Assembly (NCBI GenBank): GCA_050951365.1
Contig: JBMNIX010000002.1
Span: 211,057 to 275,056, forward strand
From: JAAYHG01 sp012735455
Lineage (GTDB): Bacteria; Bacillota; DTU030; DUMP01
Direction of reading: 5' to 3'
Length of the DNA stretch: 64,000 bases
Shown here: positions 50,800 to 60,116 of the stretch, one piece after another
Position numbering within the stretch: the first letter of the stretch is position 1
Layout of the letters: each line of letters opens with the position of its first letter
The notes under the pieces: generated by a model
The model's input: only the letters and a program-made list of their open reading frames with translations
The model's database searches: none
What the model was told of the DNA's origin: nothing
Position numbers and translations under genes: made by a program

Positions 50800-51147
50800 G
50801 TGCGTGTAGTGGAAAAACCATGGGGTCGCGAACTCTGGTGGGCCGTAACCCCTGCTTACGTGGGAAAAATCCTGGAGGTGAAGGCGGGCCAGCGCCTGTC
50901 TTTGCAGTACCATAAGGAAAAGCTCGAGAGCATGTACTTTGTCAGCGGTAGCGGGCAGTTTGTCTACGGCGACCAGGTCCTCACCATCGAACCTGGTCTT
51001 GCTGTCACCATCGAGCCGGGCACTGTGCATCGCATTATTGCTACCGGCGACGTGACCGTCTTTGAGGTCTCCACTCCGCAGGTGGAGGATGTGGTCCGCA
51101 TTGAAGACGCCTACGGGCGCAGCCCTTCCCAGGCACAGCCGGTTTAG
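50800..51147 (+). CDS. Cupin protein, type II phosphomannose isomerase-like
   Basis: 115 residues, one cupin. VEKPWGRELWWAV is the signature opening of the type II PMI cupin (also the C-terminal part of bifunctional ManC), followed by QRLSLQYHKEKLESMYFVSG (metal His/Glu) and IEPGTVHRII (second His). It probably interconverts fructose-6-P and mannose-6-P, supplying the ManC and ManB enzymes next to it. GTG 50800 behind GAGAGGAGGG; ATG 50740 would add an unlike head. Confidence 0.83.
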   Translation: MRVVEKPWGRELWWAVTPAYVGKILEVKAGQRLSLQYHKEKLESMYFVSGSGQFVYGDQVLTIEPGLAVTIEPGTVHRIIATGDVTVFEVSTPQVEDVVRIEDAYGRSPSQAQPV

Positions 51148-51241
51148 CGGGTGGTTCCAACTCCCTTTTTGGGAGACTCCCCAAAAGGGGGCATGTTCCT
51201 GCCAGGGGCAAGTCCCCTGTACGAGTATGGAGGTGTAGTTA

Positions 51242-52342
51242 TTGAGACAAGTCGCTGCCATAATGGCCGGCGGTCGTGGCGAACGCTTCTGGCCCCTTAG
51301 CCGCCAAGGCCGTCCCAAACAGTTTCTTCCTCTCATCAGCGAGAAAACCATGCTGCAGGAGACGGTGTCCCGGTTGGCACCGCTCTTGGGCTTAGAAGAT
51401 ATCTACGTGGTTACCGGTCAGCAGTATGCACAGTGCGTGGCCGAGCAACTGCCTGACCTCCCGCGGGAAAACATTATCTTAGAACCAGAGGGCCGCGATA
51501 CCGCCCCTTGCATCGCTCTTACCGTAGCTTACCTCTCCTACCGCTACCCGGGCGAGGACATCACCCTGGCCATCCTTCCCGCCGACCACCTCATCACCAA
51601 GCCAGACCTCTTCCGTCAGACCCTCTCCGGTGCCTTTGCCCTGGCTGCTGCCGAGCCGGTGCTGGTGACGATAGGCATGAGCCCCAACCGTCCCGAGACC
51701 GGCTACGGCTACATCAAGTGCGGGGAGAAGGTGCCCTGGAGCGGGCGTCATTTTGTCTACCGTGTCCAGCGCTTCACCGAAAAGCCGGATCGCACCACTG
51801 CCGAAACCTTCCTCCAGGAAGGCGGCTTTCTCTGGAACAGCGGTATGTTTGTCTGGCGGCTCTCCACCATCACCCAGGCCTTCCAGCGTTACCTTCCGGA
51901 GATAGGGAATGCGCTGTCCACCCTGTGCGCCGCTTGCGGCGCGCCGGATACACTGCCCCAGGTTTTCAGCAGCCTGCCGCGCATCTCCATTGACTACGGT
52001 GTCATGGAGAAGGCCGACAACGTTTACGTCATCCCTGGCGACTTCGGCTGGGACGATGTAGGTACCTGGTCCGCCCTGGCGCGGGTCCTGAAGGCCGATG
52101 CCAACGAAAACGTTACCATCATGAGCACCAGCGGGCACGCTGTCCACCAGGAGCCTATCCTCCTTGGCTCCAAGCGCTGCGTCATCTCCGGAAACGGCCG
52201 CCTCGTCGCTGCCCTGGGCGTGGAAGACCTTATTATTGTAGACACCGAAGATGCCCTGCTCATCTGCCGTCGTGGCCAGGAACAGGAGCTTAAGTCTGTC
52301 CTGGAGCAGCTGCGCCGCCAGCAGCTCACCGCGTACTTATAG
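51242..52342 (+). CDS. manC: Mannose-1-phosphate guanylyltransferase
   Basis: 366 residues, nucleotidyltransferase domain only (no fused PMI cupin, which is encoded separately by the previous gene). MAGGRGERFWPLSRQGRPKQFLPL contains the GGxGxRxxPLS nucleotide-binding loop, then EPEGRDTAPCIAL, ILPADHLI, FTEKPD, and WNSGMF. It makes GDP-mannose from Man-1-P and GTP. TTG 51242 follows GGAGGTG (51229-51235). It overlaps nothing and is 12 bases from manB-like gene. Confidence 0.92.
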   Translation: MRQVAAIMAGGRGERFWPLSRQGRPKQFLPLISEKTMLQETVSRLAPLLGLEDIYVVTGQQYAQCVAEQLPDLPRENIILEPEGRDTAPCIALTVAYLSYRYPGEDITLAILPADHLITKPDLFRQTLSGAFALAAAEPVLVTIGMSPNRPETGYGYIKCGEKVPWSGRHFVYRVQRFTEKPDRTTAETFLQEGGFLWNSGMFVWRLSTITQAFQRYLPEIGNALSTLCAACGAPDTLPQVFSSLPRISIDYGVMEKADNVYVIPGDFGWDDVGTWSALARVLKADANENVTIMSTSGHAVHQEPILLGSKRCVISGNGRLVAALGVEDLIIVDTEDALLICRRGQEQELKSVLEQLRRQQLTAYL

Positions 52343-52354
52343 AGGAGGTACCCT

Positions 52355-53812
52355 ATGGTTAAAGTACACCCTGGTGTTTTCCGCGAATACGATCTGCGCG
52401 GTCTCGCCGCCACCGAGCTTACCCCGGACTGGGTCCGAGCCTTTGCTGGTGCCCTGGCCCGCTACTTTGGCCGCTATGGCCTTAGCACGGTTCTTGTGGG
52501 TCGTGACAACCGGCTGAGCTCCACCCCCATCCGCGATGCCCTGGTGAGCGGCCTCTCAGCTGCAGGGCTGGATGTGGTGGATATTGGTACAGTTACCACA
52601 CCGCTTTTTTATTTTGCCCGTATACACCTGAACATTGACGCTGCTGTTATGATCACCGCCAGCCACAACCCGCCCGAATACAATGGCTTCAAGATTGCCC
52701 GCGGCCCTGCCACCATCTACGGCGATGAGATCCAGGAGCTGCGGCGCATTTTTGCCGGTTATCTAGAGGAAACCCGGCCCGCCTTGGCCCGCGCGGGCCA
52801 GCCGGCCCCCGGTGTACCGGCCCAGAAGGGCCCGAATCCCGCCGCGGACCGCCACGGCAGCGTTCGCACTGAGGACGTATCTTCCGCCTACCTCGGCATG
52901 CTGGCCGAAAAGATCAAGCTGGGGAAGCGCCGCCTGAAGGTGGCCGTGGACTGCGGCAACGGCACCACCAGCTTTTTTGCCGCCGACTTTCTCTCCCGCC
53001 TGGGCTGCGAGGTGCTCCCCCTTTACTGCGAGTCCGACCCCACTTTTCCCAACCACCCACCAGACCCCACCAAGTCCGCCAACCTGGCCGACCTCAAGGC
53101 CCTGGTGGCCCGTTCCGGTGCCGACCTGGGCCTGGGTTTCGATGGCGACGGGGACCGCCTCGGTGTGGTGGACGAGGCCGGCAACATTCTCTGGGGCGAC
53201 CAGCTCATGATCCTCTTCTGGCGCGAGATCCTCCCGCGCCACCCTGGTGCCACTGCCCTTGTGGAAGTCAAGTGTTCCCAGGCCCTGGTGGACGAGATCC
53301 AGCGCCTGGGCGGCCGCCCGGAGTTCTCCCGCACCGGCCACTCCCTCGTCAAGGCCCGCATGCGTGAGATAGGGGCCGTTTTCACCGGTGAGATGAGCGG
53401 CCACCTCTTCTTCGCCGACGAATACTACGGCTATGACGATGCCTTCTACGCGGCCGGGCGCCTGCTGCGCATTCTTTCCCATACCGACAAACCCCTGTCG
53501 GCCCTTCTGGCCGATGCTCCCCGCTACTTCAGCACCGCCGAGACCCGCGTCCCCTGTCCCGACGAAGATAAGTTCCGCATCGTGGCCGAGCTTACCCGCC
53601 GCTTTAAGGACCAATACCCTGTAGTAGACGTAGACGGAGCCCGCGTTATCTTCCCCCAGGGCTGGGGTCTCGTCCGCGCCTCCAATACCCAGCCCGTCCT
53701 GGTGGCCCGCTGCGAAGGCAAGACCCCTGCTGCCCTCGCCGAGATAAGCGACATAATGAAAAAAGCCCTCTCTGCCTTCCCCGAGGTGGGCGAATTTGAG
53801 TGGGAGTACTAA
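52355..53812 (+). CDS. Phosphomannomutase/phosphoglucomutase
   Basis: 485 residues, four-domain alpha-D-phosphohexomutase: catalytic serine TASHNPPEYNGFK (the Ser is phosphorylated), metal loop GFDGDGDRLGV, sugar-specificity region GEMSGHLFFADEYYG and a C-terminal phosphate-binding loop (RASNTQPVLVAR). It moves phosphate between C6 and C1 of Man-6-P or Glc-6-P; the linked GDP-mannose and UDP-glucose genes are compatible with both. A SD GAGGAGG precedes ATG 52355. Confidence 0.93.
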   Translation: MVKVHPGVFREYDLRGLAATELTPDWVRAFAGALARYFGRYGLSTVLVGRDNRLSSTPIRDALVSGLSAAGLDVVDIGTVTTPLFYFARIHLNIDAAVMITASHNPPEYNGFKIARGPATIYGDEIQELRRIFAGYLEETRPALARAGQPAPGVPAQKGPNPAADRHGSVRTEDVSSAYLGMLAEKIKLGKRRLKVAVDCGNGTTSFFAADFLSRLGCEVLPLYCESDPTFPNHPPDPTKSANLADLKALVARSGADLGLGFDGDGDRLGVVDEAGNILWGDQLMILFWREILPRHPGATALVEVKCSQALVDEIQRLGGRPEFSRTGHSLVKARMREIGAVFTGEMSGHLFFADEYYGYDDAFYAAGRLLRILSHTDKPLSALLADAPRYFSTAETRVPCPDEDKFRIVAELTRRFKDQYPVVDVDGARVIFPQGWGLVRASNTQPVLVARCEGKTPAALAEISDIMKKALSAFPEVGEFEWEY

Positions 53813-53898
53813 AAACTTCCATTATATATGTATATATGTATGGCGGCAGCCCCTGTGGCTGCCGCTTAACTTTGTAGCCACTTTCTACAATTCCTGCT

Positions 53899-53906
53899 AT
53901 TATAAT
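53899..53906 (+). promoter_or_regulatory. TATAAT box before galU
   Basis: TATAAT at 53901-53906, about 54 bases from the galU start, after the short A/T-rich stretch that follows manB. The -35 could not be assigned with confidence. Confidence 0.35.
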
Positions 53907-53959
53907 AGAGAATGCGCCAATTTCCCGGGAAATACCGCGAAAGAAAGGGGATCCCGCGC

Positions 53960-54829
53960 ATGTCGCAAAGAGTACGCAAGGCCATTATCCCCGCCGCCGG
54001 CCTCGGCACCCGCTTCCTTCCTGCCACCAAGGCCCAGCCCAAAGAGATGCTCCCCCTTGTGGACAAGCCTGCCATTCAATACATAGTGGAAGAGGCCGTC
54101 GCCTCCGGCATCGAAGACATTCTTATCATTACCGGCCGCAACAAGCGCGCCATCGAGGACCACTTCGACCGCTCCCTGGAGCTGGAAGAAGTCCTGGCCC
54201 AAAAAGGCGACCATGATCTACTCGCTCTCGTCCGCGAGATCGCTTCTGTAGACATCCACTACATACGCCAAAAAGAACCCCGTGGCCTCGGCCACGCCAT
54301 CTACTGCGCCCGTAAGTTCATCGGCGACGAGCCCTTTGCCGTCCTCCTGGGCGACGACCTGGTCGTCCACGAAACCCCCTGTCTCAGACAGATGCTGGAC
54401 CTCCACGCCGAACTAGGCGGCTCCCTGGTAGCTGTGCAGGAGGTTCCCTTGGGCGAGGTTTCCCGCTACGGCATCGTCCAGCCTGAACCCCTGTGCTCCC
54501 GCCTCTACCGGGCTCAGGATCTGGTGGAGAAGCCTCGCCCTGAAGAGGCCCCCTCGCGCCTGGCCATCATCGGCCGCTATATCCTCAGCCCCACCGTCTT
54601 CTCACTCCTGCAAGATGCCGCCCCCGGTGCCGGTGGCGAGATCCAGCTTACCGACGCCCTGCGCCGCCTCACCGCCACCGAGCCCATCTATGCCTACGCC
54701 TTCCAGGGACGGCGCTACGACGTAGGCGACAAACTCGGCTTTCTCCAGGCCACTGTGGAGTTCGCCCTGGCCCGCCCCGATCTCGGCCCTGCCTTCCGCA
54801 AATACCTGGCAGAGTTGCTGCAGGAGTAG
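53960..54829 (+). CDS. galU: UTP-glucose-1-phosphate uridylyltransferase
   Basis: 289 residues. IIPAAGLGTRFLPATKAQPKEM is the GalU nucleotide loop, followed by VDKPAIQYIVEEA, VLLGDDL (metal Asp), the EKP loop LVEKPRPEE and GGEIQLTDALR. It makes UDP-glucose for glycolipid, wall and glycan assembly. ATG 53960 with AAAGGGG upstream; the frame to 53912 lacks an SD. It ends the nucleotide-sugar block that leads to the S-layer gene. Confidence 0.94.
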   Translation: MSQRVRKAIIPAAGLGTRFLPATKAQPKEMLPLVDKPAIQYIVEEAVASGIEDILIITGRNKRAIEDHFDRSLELEEVLAQKGDHDLLALVREIASVDIHYIRQKEPRGLGHAIYCARKFIGDEPFAVLLGDDLVVHETPCLRQMLDLHAELGGSLVAVQEVPLGEVSRYGIVQPEPLCSRLYRAQDLVEKPRPEEAPSRLAIIGRYILSPTVFSLLQDAAPGAGGEIQLTDALRRLTATEPIYAYAFQGRRYDVGDKLGFLQATVEFALARPDLGPAFRKYLAELLQE

Positions 54830-55071
54830 CCTTCATCTCCAGTAAATCCCTCCTCAACAAGATGGAACCTTTTCCGCCCTCGCGACGTCTACTATGGTGG
54901 AGCTGGCAAACCTGTCCGCAACTGTAAATGTATGCAAGACATTGGTTGCTTTCCCCAGGCTCCCTGCGTTCTCAAACCCTGTCCCGTAGCATACATTGAT
55001 CTTGGTGCAGCCTTCTTTATTCCCCTACCTGCATACCCTTACAGATCCTGACAGGGAACTGCTGGAACTTA
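54830..55071. other. Intergenic stretch without a gene (galU to S-layer promoter)
   Basis: About 240 bases. Only a weak hairpin and mixed-composition sequence are seen; no ORF with an SD, no tRNA and no riboswitch was recognised. Confidence 0.4.
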
Positions 55072-55100
55072 TTGACGCTCCAGGTACCCGATGCTATAAT
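55072..55100 (+). promoter_or_regulatory. Strong promoter of the S-layer gene
   Basis: TTGACG (55072-55077), 17 bases, TATAAT (55095-55100). The predicted leader runs about 280 bases to ATG 55385, unusually long, and holds purine-rich tracts but no riboswitch consensus I can name. Long stable leaders are common before S-layer genes. Confidence 0.8.
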
Positions 55101-55384
55101 AGGTAATAGCTTAGCGGGGAGGACAAACCTTACAGCACCTGAAGTTCCTGGTGTTCTCGGTACTTGCTGGCAAAAAAATGTGTCAATCGAGGCAGGAAAA
55201 AGCCAGGAGTACAGCGAACAATATACAGAGCTTACAGACTTATGCTTCCGAGGTTAGTTCTTCCTGTTTCTATCCAACTTTGCATGTTTGTTTTTACCCA
55301 TTGAAAGGGGGGATCACAGGACACCACCCCAGAGGAAAGGTTCTTAACCTGGTCTTTGACAAAAGCAAAAGGGAGGATTTGTAG

Positions 55385-58159
55385 ATGAGTTTGAAGAAGG
55401 CTCTAGTGGCCCTTCTTGTGGTTGCCATGGTTCTTGGCACCATCGGGCCTGTCTTCGCAGCTGAAGAAGCAAGCGATGCTGCTATTCGGCTGCAAGCACT
55501 GGGCATTGTTCAGGGCGACGATCAGGGCAACCTGAACGAGGATCAGCCCGTAACCCGCGCAGAAGCCGCTGCGCTCGTGGTCCGCGCACTCGGCCTTAAG
55601 AAATCGGCCGAACTGATGAATGGTACCACCAAGTTCGCCGATGTCAATGCCGATCCTGGCCTCCAGTGGGCCACTGGTGCTATCAACGTCGCAGTTGCCA
55701 ACGGCATCATCAACGGTTACCCCAACGGCCAGTTCGGTGGTCGCGACCATGTGACCTTCGAGCAGTTCGCCAAGATGATGCTTTATGCCCTCAACTACGG
55801 CGTAACCGTCGAGGGTGGCGTATGGCCCACGGCTGTTCTAGCCAAGGCTGACGACCTTGATCTCACTGACGGTATCACCATGGTTCCAGGCGTTCCCATG
55901 ACTCGTGGCGATGTCTTCAAGATGATCGACAACGGCCTGGATGTTCCGAGCCTGAAGCAGACCGGTTACGGCGATCTCAAGACATACGAGGAGACCGGCG
56001 AGACCCTGCTGCAGAAGATCGGGCTCGATGAGATTGAGGGCCGGGTAGTCCGGATTCCAGAAGTGGCCAGCGCGCTGGATGATGACGAAGTTGTTATTGC
56101 AGTTGTCAAAGTCAATGGCGAGAAGCATGATGGCAGCGATGAGACCTACACCCAGCTTGAAGGCGTAGATGTACAGAGTTTCTTTGGTCTCGAAGTCCGG
56201 GCTTGGGTCAACGATGACGATGAGATCGTTTTCGTTGAGAAGAAGACCAGCGACAACGACATCTATGTAGATGTGGTTGAGGGTGTAGATGGCGATGATG
56301 TAGAACTACACATCCTCGATGACGAGGTGACTGTGGCAGATGACGCAGTTATCTACGTCAACTTCAAGTCCGCGAAACTAACAGCTCTTCAGAAGAACTA
56401 CTATGGTCGCTTTGTTGAGAAGAATAATGAGATCGTTTTCGCCAGCCTGTTCAACTTCGCACAGAGCGGTGTTGTAACAGACGTGACTGGCAGCAAGATT
56501 AAGTACTTCCAGAAGAGCGATTCGGTTAAGACCCTTGATTTGACGAAGGCGGATGCTGTCACGGTCTATAATCCGGATCTTACTGTAGCCTCGTTCGACG
56601 ATATTACTACGGACAGTGTTATCTACTGGTGGGAGACCAGCGACGAGTATCATATCGTTGTGGTCAATAACGCGGTGGAAGGCACTGTAGAGCGCATACA
56701 GAGTAAGAAAGTCAGAGTCGACGACACTACGTACACCTTTGAAAATGAATCTGTATTGTTCCCTGCAACCTACAGCCTAGACGAAGACGATAACATTGAA
56801 GAATACCCTGCTGCTGGTGGAACGGATGCCATTGAGGACTTCGACGGTGAAGAGGTTGTTGCTCTGCTAGACCTTAAGGGCCACGTGCGTCATTTGCGCA
56901 GTGCCGTTGACACCAAGAGCGGCACCCAGTACGGTATCGTAGTCGGAGCTCCTAAGTACAACGAGGTAAGTATCTTTACACAGGACGGTGAAGAGGTTAC
57001 TTATCGAATCGAGGATCGCGGCGACTATGGGCGATTCGAGAACTATGATTTCTACAAGCTGCGTGGCGAAGGCCTCGACTTTGCAGCAATAGCTTACAAG
57101 CTCAACGCAGACGGCGAAGTTGTTGAGAGCGAAAAGGATGATCCGGCAACAGTTGGACTCAAGTGGGCGGCTACTATTATAGAAGATGAAGATGTAGATG
57201 GCTTGAATGTTACCACGAATAAAGAGCAGTATTTCGGCAATCTTTCCAAGGAAGATGATGAGACCCTCGTGACGCTTGGTATAGGCGAGAGCGATGTTGA
57301 GTTCTTCGTCAGAGAGAGCACAGTTATTATGAGAGCAATCAATAGTGACAAGGAACTTGATCCGGAGATCATTGCTTGGGAAGACTTTGAAGAGCTTGGC
57401 CTTGACGATGAACCTGCAGTTGTATTCGGTAAAGAGGGTAAGACAGCAAAGTTCATCGTGTTCCTGGAACCTGATTTTGAGGGTGCTCAGAAGGACACCT
57501 ACTATGGTATTGCGACCGGTGATGCCTACCGCTCTGGTGGCAAATGGCGCGTAGAAGTTGAAACTTTTGATGGTGGCGAAGATGTCTATGTTGCTAAGGA
57601 CGGTACTCTCAAGGAAGGCAACGTGTTCAGCTTCTACTTCAATTCTAAGGGCGAGCTAGTGCCAGATCTGGCTGAAGCGGTAGATGTTGATGACGCTGAT
57701 GTTGATGATGGATACCTTGAGGTTGGTAGCACCGTGTACAGATTCGATGCTAATGCATTGATCTATCAGCTTGAGAGTGACGGCGACATCGATTATGCTA
57801 TCACTGTAGATGACCTCGAGGACAAGGAAGATGGTTCCTTCACTTTCGTAGCCAAGGGTCGGGTGATTAAGGTTCTGGCCTATACACCTGTTGACGATGA
57901 CGGCGACGATGACGATGACGATACCGAAGGGCTAACCGTAGAGCACGTTAGTGACGTTGGCGACATCGTAGTGGTAGACGGTGTAGCGTACAAGGTTGTT
58001 GCTACTACGCTGGTGTACACGAATGATAACCTAGAAGGTGCTGGCCCGTCCGCCGTTTTAGATGCTGTAGATGAGAACGATGTTGTTGACATCGTAGTGA
58101 GTAAGAACGTGGACAGCGAAGGGAATCCTATTCTGAGCAAGATTGTAGTGCTTGAGTAG
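55385..58159 (+). CDS. Major S-layer protein candidate (SLH domains plus large acidic beta region)
   Basis: 924 residues. Signal peptide ends VFAAEE. Residues about 28-195 form two to three SLH domains (GNLNEDQPVTRAEAAALVV, GYPNGQFGGRDHVTFEQFAKM, MVPGVPMTRGDVFKMI). The rest (about 200-924) is strongly acidic, Asp/Val/Glu-rich, of repeated beta strands, ending with SKIVVLE; no catalytic motif. The very acidic, low-Cys composition, strong promoter and isolated position fit an S-layer lattice protein. SD AAGGGAGG precedes ATG 55385. Codon use is more A/T-rich in the middle than in the flanking metabolic genes, often seen in highly expressed or fast-evolving surface proteins. Confidence 0.85.
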   Translation: MSLKKALVALLVVAMVLGTIGPVFAAEEASDAAIRLQALGIVQGDDQGNLNEDQPVTRAEAAALVVRALGLKKSAELMNGTTKFADVNADPGLQWATGAINVAVANGIINGYPNGQFGGRDHVTFEQFAKMMLYALNYGVTVEGGVWPTAVLAKADDLDLTDGITMVPGVPMTRGDVFKMIDNGLDVPSLKQTGYGDLKTYEETGETLLQKIGLDEIEGRVVRIPEVASALDDDEVVIAVVKVNGEKHDGSDETYTQLEGVDVQSFFGLEVRAWVNDDDEIVFVEKKTSDNDIYVDVVEGVDGDDVELHILDDEVTVADDAVIYVNFKSAKLTALQKNYYGRFVEKNNEIVFASLFNFAQSGVVTDVTGSKIKYFQKSDSVKTLDLTKADAVTVYNPDLTVASFDDITTDSVIYWWETSDEYHIVVVNNAVEGTVERIQSKKVRVDDTTYTFENESVLFPATYSLDEDDNIEEYPAAGGTDAIEDFDGEEVVALLDLKGHVRHLRSAVDTKSGTQYGIVVGAPKYNEVSIFTQDGEEVTYRIEDRGDYGRFENYDFYKLRGEGLDFAAIAYKLNADGEVVESEKDDPATVGLKWAATIIEDEDVDGLNVTTNKEQYFGNLSKEDDETLVTLGIGESDVEFFVRESTVIMRAINSDKELDPEIIAWEDFEELGLDDEPAVVFGKEGKTAKFIVFLEPDFEGAQKDTYYGIATGDAYRSGGKWRVEVETFDGGEDVYVAKDGTLKEGNVFSFYFNSKGELVPDLAEAVDVDDADVDDGYLEVGSTVYRFDANALIYQLESDGDIDYAITVDDLEDKEDGSFTFVAKGRVIKVLAYTPVDDDGDDDDDDTEGLTVEHVSDVGDIVVVDGVAYKVVATTLVYTNDNLEGAGPSAVLDAVDENDVVDIVVSKNVDSEGNPILSKIVVLE

Positions 58160-58212
58160 TACCTTTCGGTCCGTGAGTAGCCAAGTGGCGTAGATCCTGC
58201 GTTATGTGTGAA

Positions 58213-58248
58213 AAGGAACTCCCGTCCTAGTGGCGGGAGTTCCTTTTT
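58213..58248 (+). terminator. Terminator of the S-layer gene
   Basis: GGAACTCCCG, loop TCCTAGTGG, CGGGAGTTCC, then TTTTTGG. The REP array begins 29 bases later. Confidence 0.9.
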
Positions 58249-58816
58249 GGTGCGCCCGGCATGGGTGCTGTCTGCGCCAGCCACGGGGACCAGCCACGGG
58301 GACGGTTCTCCTGGGGGGCTGCCATGGGGGACCAGCCACGGGGACGGTTCTCCTGGGGGGCTGCCATGGGGGACCAGCCACGGGCCAGCCACGGGGACGG
58401 TTCTCTTGGCAGGTGTATCAGCCACAGGTCAGCTACGGCCAGCCACGGGGACGGTTCTCTTGGCAGGTGCTGCGCCAGGGACCAGGGACCAGCCACGGGG
58501 ACGGTTCTCTTGTGCCACGGGTGTGCCACGGGTGTGCCACGGGGACGGTTCTCTTGGCAGGTAAGTGATGGCGGAAAAAGCCTAGCTGAGACCAGCCACG
58601 GGGACGGTTCTCTTGGCAGGTGTATCAGCCAGGGGCCAGCCACGGGGGGGCTGCCATGGGGACGGTTCTTGTGGCAGGTCCCAGGCTGGTACGGACCAGC
58701 CACGGGGACGGTTCTCCTGGCAGGTGTGGGGACCAGCCACGGGGACGGTTCTCTTGGGGCCAGCCACAGGGACGGTTCTCCTGGGGACCAGCCACGGGGA
58801 CGGTTCTCTTGGCAGG

Positions 58817-58864
58817 TGCTAATGAAGGAGAGGCACTCGTTTGACCAACGGTGCCTCTTCTTGG
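58817..58864 (+). repeat. Array module A (palindromic), first copy
   Basis: GAGAGGCAC and GTGCCTCT flank CGTTTGACCAAC-like loop. Further copies begin near 59025, 59285 and 59368, and a truncated copy at 59862; a diverged relative is at 59923-59970. Confidence 0.75.
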
Positions 58865-58940
58865 GCCAGCCACGGGGACGGTTCTCTTGGCAGGTGTGAC
58901 CAGCCACGGGGACCAGCCACGGGGACGGTTCTTGTGGCAG

Positions 58941-58989
58941 GTTCAAATACGTGTCCCCAGATCCTGCGAGGTCTTTTTCAGTTAGTGTC
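58941..58989 (+). repeat. Array module B, longest copy in the array
   Basis: TTCAAATACGTGTCCCC then AGATCCTGCGAGGTC and TTTTTCAGTTAGTGTC. Shorter copies start near 59455, 59524 and 59752; the full-length version recurs outside the array at 60834-60882. Confidence 0.75.
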
Positions 58990-59922
58990 GACCAGCCACG
59001 GGGACGGTTCTCTTGGCAGGTGCTAATGAAGGAGAGGCACTCGTTTGACCAACGGTGCCTCTTCTTGCAAGGGCCAGCCACGGGGGGGCCAGCCACGGGG
59101 ACGGTTCTCCTGGCAGGTGTTGCGCCAGCCACGGGGGGCCAGCCACGGGTGGGACCAGCCACGGGGACGGTTCTCCTGGCAGGTGTTGCGCCAGCCACGG
59201 GGGGCCAGCCACGGGTGGGACCAGCCACGGGGACGGTTCTCTTGGCAGGTGCTGGACCAGCCACGGGGACGGTTCTCTTGGCAGGTGCTAATGAAGGAGA
59301 GGCACTCGTTTGACCAACGGTGCCTCTTCTTGCAAGGGCCAGCCACGGGGACGGTTCTCTTGGCAGGTGCTAATGAAGGAGAGGCACTCGTTTGACCAAC
59401 GGTGCCTCTTCTTGCAAGGGCCAGCCACGGGGACGGTTCTCTTGGCAGGTGCAGGTTCAAATAGGTGTCCCCAGATCCTGTACCAGCCACGGGGACCAGC
59501 CACGGGGACGGTTCTTGTGGCAGGTTCAAATACGTGTCCCCAGACCAGCCACGGGGACGGTTCTCTTGGCAGGTGTTGGGCCAGCCACAGGGACGGTTCT
59601 CCTGGTACCAGCCACGGGTGGGCGCTGCCACGGGGACGGTTCTCTTGGCAGGTGAGTGATGGCGGAGCTGCCGCGGGGACGGTTCCTGTGGGGACCAGCC
59701 GCGGGGACGGTTCCTGTGGGGACCAGCCACGGGGACGGTTCTTGTGGCAGGTTCAAATACGTACCAGCCACGGGGACGGTTCTCTTGGCAGGTGGCCAGC
59801 CACAGGGACGGTTCTCCTGGCAGGTGTGGGCCAGCCACGGGGACGGTTCTCTTGGCAGGTGCTAATGAAGGAGAGGCACTCGTTGAGCCAGCCACGGGGA
59901 CGGTTCTCTTGGCAGGTGTTAG

Positions 59923-59970
59923 TGAATTGGAGAGGTACTTGTTTGTGCGAGGGAGTACCTCTATTTGCGT
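59923..59970 (+). repeat. Diverged relative of module A at the array's right end
   Basis: AGAGGTACT (59931-59939) and AGTACCTCT (59954-59962) replace AGGCAC/GTGCCT of module A while keeping the pairing, so base changes are compensatory. Confidence 0.6.
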
Positions 59971-60116
59971 CTGAACAACCGCAGGGTTGAGCGGCCAGTA
60001 ATATGGGCCGAATTAGAGGTCAACATGGAACTAGTTGTTGGAAAAAGAAACAACCCTGCTGGCCAAGGCTATGCGACGTAACCAACTGGAGTCGCACTGC
60101 TAACTTGGACATAGGA

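Larger units (their letters stand above)
58277..59918 (+). repeat. Mosaic head-to-tail array of REP-like palindromes
   Basis: About 32 copies (by eye) of GGGACGGTTC, all on the plus strand, within 1.64 kb. The usual core starts CCAGCCACGGGGACGG, continues TTCTCTTGG and ends GGCAGGTG; its ends CCAGCCA and TGGCAGG form an imperfect inverted repeat (one mismatch). Variants are TTCTCCTGG, TTCTTGTGG and TTCCTGTGG. Between cores are short modules, cut at different points by the next core: A (TAATGAAGGAGAGGCAC... hairpin, about 50 bases), B (TTCAAATACGTGTCCCC...) and shorter C, D, E types. The long ORFs on both strands here (up to 345 codons) result from the repeats. A RAYT gene lies at 61852. Confidence 0.92.

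Noticed and set aside
55100..55384. Cyclic di-GMP or other riboswitch in the S-layer leader
   Set aside because: No GEMM core or other known consensus could be matched; reported only as a long leader.
58277..59918. CRISPR array
   Set aside because: Cores are not separated by unique spacers of even size, spacer-like modules recur, and no cas genes are near.
58227..59990. Long ORFs on both strands in the REP array (up to 345 codons, Arg/Pro/Gly/Trp-rich products)
   Set aside because: They are made of repeated cores in different phases, lack SDs and signals, and overlap on opposite strands; best read as a by-product of the repeat length and composition.
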